Positions 58,914 through 64,000 of a DNA stretch of 64,000 nt are shown here, in pieces. The notes under the pieces were generated by a model. That model had not been told where the DNA came from and made no database searches. It worked only from the letters and a program-made list of their open reading frames with translations. Made by a program: the position numbers and the translations under genes. Origin of the DNA: Epichloe hybrida (Eukaryota; Ascomycota; Sordariomycetes; Hypocreales; Clavicipitaceae); NCBI GenBank assembly GCA_019022495.1, contig JAFEKR010000018.1, forward strand, positions 124,001 to 188,000, written 5' to 3'. How positions within the stretch are numbered: the first letter of the stretch is position 1; the number at the start of each line of letters is the position of its first letter.

Positions 58914-60952
58914 GACGATGTCGAAGGGGATGCTGATGTTCTGTCAAGAGGGAATCGGTTTGATTTGTCCTATCAGCTTGCAAAGGCGGAGCAGGTGCAT
59001 TTGCTTGTACTGGTAAACTAAAATATCGGTTCATATTCGGGGCACATGTAATGACTTTTTTATTCGTTCAATATGTTGAGAATACCTTTTTTTTAGTACC
59101 AGTGAATATTGTGTCTCGCGTGAACGTCATACGGCTTTTGATCGAGAGCAGTAATCCGTAATCCGTAGAGTGACTGCATTCATTGTACGGGGCAGCAGGT
59201 AACAGCACATCGTGTTCATCTTAGTTGTCTGTATACCTGACGCCAAAGTTGAGGGTACTAATTCTAGATGCGCACGCCTCGTACTCGTATTCATCAGGCT
59301 CAGGCTAGCGCTGTCACAGCCCTCGGAAGTTCATGTGTGCACCCAAAAAGAATTTTGTTTTTGTGGGCTAGCTGTGGTGGGGAGCGGGAGGAAGCGAGCC
59401 AGTCACATGGATAGAAAACACACACTGTGCCGAAAGGAACGGCTCTTTCTCCAGACTTTCGAGGCTATTCCGTACAGCATTTGTTCATTCATTCCAGAAT
59501 ATTGCTTTCAACCGGAACGAGACGAGCAGACTCACGCCTCCATCGTTGAGCCGCGCCCCAGATTCTGGTATCCGAGGTCTAATCTGAGCGCCTCGGGATG
59601 GAGCAAATTGGCTGCTGAACCTGCTACAAAATGGGCTGGCTGGCTGGTTTGTAGGAGCAAGCTCCAAGCATGCATCCCCCCACAGAACTTGTGAAGAGCT
59701 CTTCTCATGAACTTTGGAGTATACATCAGATAGAACGCTTATTATGCCTTGAGTCCGGTGGAAGTATTACAGGAGTACTCGGCATTCACTGACAGTCGGC
59801 TTGACAAGGATGCCTTTGAAACCAAACGAATCCTGATGGCAAGGACACAAGAAGATGGGCAACAGGGGAGAAAGTGCCGTGCACTTACATATGCACTCGT
59901 TATTATATTAATCCGTAGTCAGTACATGTGACAGGCCTGCTACCGTTCATGCAGGTGTTGTCACAAGAGGGTGGTAATCCGTACGAACAAGGATGCTCAT
60001 TGTCACGGTAATATGTATGTCTTGGGTCCAACCATGACTCCAGCGCAAAGATGGGCATGGTCTAATCTTGTTGGTCACTCGTTGGAGCAAGGCAACCACT
60101 GGGAATCGGCAAAAATTGCGTCTCGTGTTGAGAGAAAAATGGCACAAGTAATCCGTGTGTAGTGGTCTGCATCAAAGCTCGCGTAGCCGTAGCGCGGGGG
60201 ATTTTCTTTTCCATCGAGCACGCTTGTTAGTTTTCTTTTTCAACATGTCAGAAGAGGCGCAGTAGGAACAAGGTGAGATGGTTCCATGTTTACACGTAAC
60301 ATTGCTAGAGGGCCACTTTGGTTAAACTTCCGACAATCCCGTTCTCATGGAGCAGCACCCTTTCCCGTGCAGCTTCAGGATCGGGCCATGAACGATGGGC
60401 CGCAGGGAGCACTCGGTAGGCGCGGGTTGGAGGGCTGATGAGTGGGTTGGGGGGGATTGACGACGGGGGAGGGAGGCGAGGTGGGAGGAAGGTGGGAGGG
60501 GACTGGAGAGGGAGAGGAGCTCCGGTCATTGGCTAACAATACTCGGCAAGGCTGTGCTGGGTACGTACACCTTCCCACCCACGGGCCACTGTACTCCATC
60601 AGCCCACACCCTGCTAGGCTATCTTACTGCTCAGAGGTGCTTCCAGCCGCTCGTTTCACCCAACAGGTTCTGTATTGTCCCTCCCTCCATGATGCTCATG
60701 ATGCTCATCTTGCTCATCATCAACAACTAGCCTCACGCAGGCCAAGTCATCCATACATACATCGCCCAGCCATTATTGATCTCTGGAAACAAGGTTGTGT
60801 GCTCACTGCGACGTTCAACCCGGGCAGGCCAACCCACTGCGCATCCCACTGCGCATCCTCAAATTTACAGCAGTTGTTGAGGATCCCCCTCCGAACAGCC
60901 TGAATAGCCCGACCACTCCCGTTTCCTCCTCGTTTCCTCCTCATTTCCTCGC
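58914..60952. other. Intergenic region, no gene seen
   Basis: This 2-kb space between eIF3b and IRE1 carries four of the TAATCCGTA-type motifs (59152, 59909, 59975 and 60149), a G-rich GGGAGG patch near 60,460-60,500 and a direct repeat of CCCACTGCGCATC near 60,834-60,859. Frames of 153-160 codons look accidental. Confidence 0.55.
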
Positions 60953-61117
60953 ATGAGCGCCTTTCAGACGAAAATCACAGAGACCAAACTAAGAATCCAC
61001 CAGAGGTAATGGCCTCCCCATCGACGTTAGCTTGAATGCTTCCTCCACCAAAAAGTAATCGAGGACAGCATCGCCACGGCTGACCGAGCCTCGACAACCT
61101 CCATGCAATTGGCATAG
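60953..61117 (+). promoter_or_regulatory. Three short upstream ORFs before IRE1
   Basis: Small ATG-to-stop frames lie at 60953-61009 (18 codons before stop), 61036-61083 (15 codons) and 61103-61117 (MQLA), all ending before the main ATG at 61137. If the mRNA starts upstream of 60,953 they would lower or condition translation of the stress sensor. The transcript start is not visible in sequence. Confidence 0.5.
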
Positions 61118-61136
61118 TTGCTGCAATCCTCTCGCA

Positions 61137-64000
61137 ATGCTACGACGGACCTCGAGTGACGAGCGAAGCTCCTCGCGACAGCAGAAAAAATTATTGCTCG
61201 CACTCGCTTTCATCCTTCTCCCGTGGCTCCAGATTGCAGATGCTCAGCAGCAGCAGAAGCAACATGGCACGCGTTCAGCGATCCCTCGGGCTCGCCTCGC
61301 CGGAGAGGACGTCGGCGCTGATGCCGTCTACTGGGAACCCACGGCTGTTAAGCCTGGGCCGGTGACGGTCGAAGCACCCAACAACGACCGCAAGAGATCG
61401 ACGCTGAGAGAACAATATCAATACCTTCAGCAGCAAGAGCAGGAGCAGATCCAGCATCAGGCTCGACGCAGCCTGGACAAGAATCCGACAACCAACAACG
61501 ACAACAACAAAAAGAAAACCCCTACCGACCATATCCTTATTCCCGATGATGCGAGCGCCCTCGCAACTTCCGCTCTGGCCTCGGCCGTTCGAGCACCAAC
61601 TCCTTTACGCCAACGGCCCAGCGGCTCCCCTGCTTCTGGGCTAGCCTCGCCGCAACATGCGCGGAGTCTAGAGGACTGGGAAGTAGAAGACTTCGTTCTT
61701 CTGGCGACCGTCGATGGAGACCTCTACGCCAACAACCGCCAGACTGGTCAAGTTCTTTGGCAACTACAGGTCGATCAACCCATGGTCGAAACAATCCACC
61801 ATCGGGCGAGCAAGTCCATCGTGGATGAAGACTACAGCCCCGTAGATCATTACATATGGGCCATCGAACCTACCCGCGATGGCGGCGTCTACGTATGGGT
61901 TCCCGAGCCTGACTCGAGCCCGCGTGCAACAGGCTTTTCCATGAAGGAGCTAGTCGAGATCTCACCATATGCGGAAGAAGAAACTTCCATTCTCTACGTT
62001 GGCAACAAAAAGACGACAATGATCACTCTCGACGCAGCCACAGGCCGCATACTCAAGTATTTCGGCCCGGACGGCTCTCACATTAATGAAGCTGAAAGCT
62101 GTCTGCGACCAAATGCGTTATTCAACAGGGACAGCGAAGAATGCAGTTCCACGGGAACCATCACATTGGGTAGAACCGAATACTCTGTATCAATTAACAG
62201 AAGGGATGGCAAGACTATTGCGACATTGAAGTATTCCGAGTGGACGCCCAACACCCGCGACAGCGACCTTTTCCATCAATACCATTTGTCCAAGGACAGC
62301 CGGTACATTACAAGCCAGCACGACGGCAAAGTATACGCCTTTGACTATGCACGAACCGATAGCATTGGTCCCTTCTTCAACCAAAAATTCAACGCCCCTG
62401 TTGCACGTGTGTTTGATGTCTGTCGCCCATGGGATGCTGCCGCAGAGAGCAACCCTGATCTCGTCGTCCTGCCGCAGCCCGCCATGCCATCCCAAAACGA
62501 GGACATGGCCCAAAAACGCAGTACTAGCATCTTTCTGAACCGCACAGAAGAGGGGAGCTGGTATGCCCTCTCTGGCCGCGCTTACCCTCTCATTATTGGC
62601 GCACCCCCAGCCAAGGCGTCCAAGGCAAGTTGGTGGGACGAAACGACATCCTGGGACAGCTTGACGGAAGCGAAGGTTTCAAAAGACCTGGTAGGCACAC
62701 ATTCGCTGGGATCCTTCCGCCCAAGGCGTGGGCAGATCCCAACACTCTCTGACGGGGCCGAGGCCTTCTCAAACGATGCTGAGGATTCCGACAACGGTTT
62801 TGTGTCGCCGACTGGCAAGCAGAGCGAGCTAGAGGAGCCTACAATTGTGGACAAAGTCAAGAGCCTACCACAAAGCGCGGCCAATAGCGTTGTAGAGTTT
62901 GTTCGGAACCCCATACTGATCATTCTATTCTTCGCCGCTCTTGTGTACAACGAGAAAAAGCTCAGAAGATCATACCATCGTTTCCGTAACGGAGGAGGTT
63001 TGAGGGATGCCCTCGTGTATTTGACGTCTGACATCGGCACAGACAGCAAGGGAGGTTCCCGGGAAGTCCGCGATTCTCGTGATACGGAGACCAAGGACCT
63101 TCCTGAACACGGTCTCGGCTCGAAGAACGAGGAATCGGCTGATCGGCTAGACGTGCCAGGCGTGCCAGGCGTGGATCAAGCGGGGGAAGTCATCGCGACA
63201 GCGGATAACGAAACGCCTCGGAAACCAAACGGCAAAGACGATTCAGACGACAGCGAAATCAAATTCCCACAGTCGTCTAATGAACCGGTTTCTGACGAGG
63301 TGCAAACTGAACAAGCCAAACCGAGCGAGGTGGGAGACCATCTCACCACGGCCACCAGTCCTGCGCCCGATAAGAAGAAGGCACGCCGTGGTCGCCGCGG
63401 CGGTGTGAAGCACCGAAAGGGTCGGCCTCGAGAGAACTCACAATCTCGGGATGATGAGGCGCCCAACGCCACCGTGGAGGAGGCAGTCAACAACGCCAAG
63501 CGGCTCGGTGACCGTCCCAGCTTGGAACCGGATGTCATGACGGTCGCCAATGACATGCAAGCGGTCAGTGGGTCTGTTATTCGTATGGGCAACATTGAAG
63601 TCAACACCGACGAGCAACTGGGAACTGGCAGCAATGGTACTCTCGTCTTTGCCGGCAGATTCGATGGTCGCGAGGTGGCTGTCAAGCGCATGTTGATTCA
63701 ATTTTACGACATAGCGTCACAAGAAACAAGACTCTTGCGAGAGAGTGATGATCACCCGAATGGTACGCGGACAAGAAGAATTTTCCCTCCACATTTTTAG
63801 GTTGCTAACCCTTGCACAGTTATTCGCTACTACGCTCAGCAAATCCGTGATGGGTTTTTGTACATTGCCTTGGAGCGTTGTGCGGCATCACTTGCCGAGA
63901 TCGTGGAAGGGCATCATGCGTTCCGTGAACTTGCCAATGCAGGCAGGATGGACCTACCTGGTGTGTTGTACCAGATCACGAACGGTATCAGCCATTTGCA
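61137..64000 (+). CDS. IRE1: IRE1 unfolded-protein-response kinase/endoribonuclease (partial)
   Basis: An ER transmembrane sensor: the lumenal domain detects unfolded proteins, and the cytosolic kinase-RNase splices HAC1-type mRNA. Exon 1 is 61137-63762; a 57-nt intron (GTACGC...GTTGCTAACC...CAG) leads to exon 2 at 63820, which runs off the window, so the rest of the kinase and the RNase are missing. A signal anchor-like segment (LLLALAFILLPWLQIADA, about 19-36) and a Gln/Asn-rich insert precede the lumenal beta-rich domain from about 182 (FVLLATVDGDLYANN). A transmembrane helix follows at about 589-605 (NPILIILFFAALVY), then a Lys/Arg-rich linker, the glycine loop LGTGSNGTLVFAG near 827 and the lysine in VAVKRM. 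DDHPNV-IRYYAQ across the intron is typical of IRE1. Confidence 0.95.

Noticed and set aside
59212..59694. ORF of 160 codons downstream of eIF3b
   Set aside because: It has no domain, no family resemblance and an amino-acid mix typical of chance frames; there is no supporting splice or start context.
60442..60903. ORF of 153 codons upstream of IRE1
   Set aside because: It is a chance frame through G-rich and repetitive promoter sequence.

Overview
The window comes from a filamentous ascomycete (Pezizomycotina, probably Sordariomycetes/Hypocreales; the order is an inference from the protein set). The evidence is short GT-AG introns of 56-109 nt with CTAAC-type branch points, fungal housekeeping proteins, a galactose oxidase close in sequence to the Fusarium enzyme, and a long AT-rich block with the signature of repeat-induced point mutation (RIP: CpA to TpA on either strand).

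Bases 1 to about 34,530 are a gene-free, AT-rich graveyard of nested transposons. In order: the 3' half of a Ty3/gypsy chromovirus (1-2440, with LTR); gypsy gag/protease remnants and another LTR (2441-4935); a less mutated island (4936-5433); a 1.87-kb hAT-like non-autonomous element with a perfect 8-bp target duplication (5442-7314); a second, inverted copy of the first gypsy (7333-10116); a Ty1/copia element on the minus strand with its LTR (10117-15403); a fragment of a hAT-like end carrying 24 copies of a 10-bp satellite (15404-15882); a second, sibling hAT-like element (15883-17699); a third LTR (18071-18317); then a plus-strand Ty1/copia element (19235 to about 34,529) split by three insertions. 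Those are an unclassified 823-bp repeat in the integrase (7-bp duplication), a 6.6-kb Tad1/I-like LINE in the reverse transcriptase (15-bp duplication), and a 3.1-kb element with terminal inverted repeats in the RNase H tail (9-bp duplication). The interrupted frames rejoin when the insertions and one copy of each duplication are removed, so the order of events can be read from the sequence.

From about 34.6 kb the composition changes sharply to normal fungal gene space: cytosolic asparaginyl-tRNA synthetase (DED81, +), a secreted proteinase K-like subtilase (+), a secreted galactose oxidase (-), a delta-12 fatty-acid desaturase (-), a TBC-domain protein that lacks both canonical RabGAP catalytic fingers (-), the chaperonin subunit CCT2 (-) head-to-head with translation factor eIF3b (+), and the unfolded-protein-response sensor IRE1 (+, cut by the window end). 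They do not form one pathway: core translation, folding and ER-stress genes are interspersed with two secreted enzymes. No secondary-metabolite cluster, CRISPR array, rRNA or convincing tRNA was seen.

Most notable for follow-up: the pair of hAT-like elements with subterminal short-repeat arrays and a shared ~100-bp internal tandem repeat, the unclassified 823-bp repeat with a hairpin terminus, the TIR element with a 9-bp duplication and in-frame 21-bp minisatellite, the catalytically degenerate TBC protein, the Gln-to-Asp change at a galactose oxidase substrate residue, and the position of an essential tRNA-synthetase gene about 250 bp from the transposon nest.
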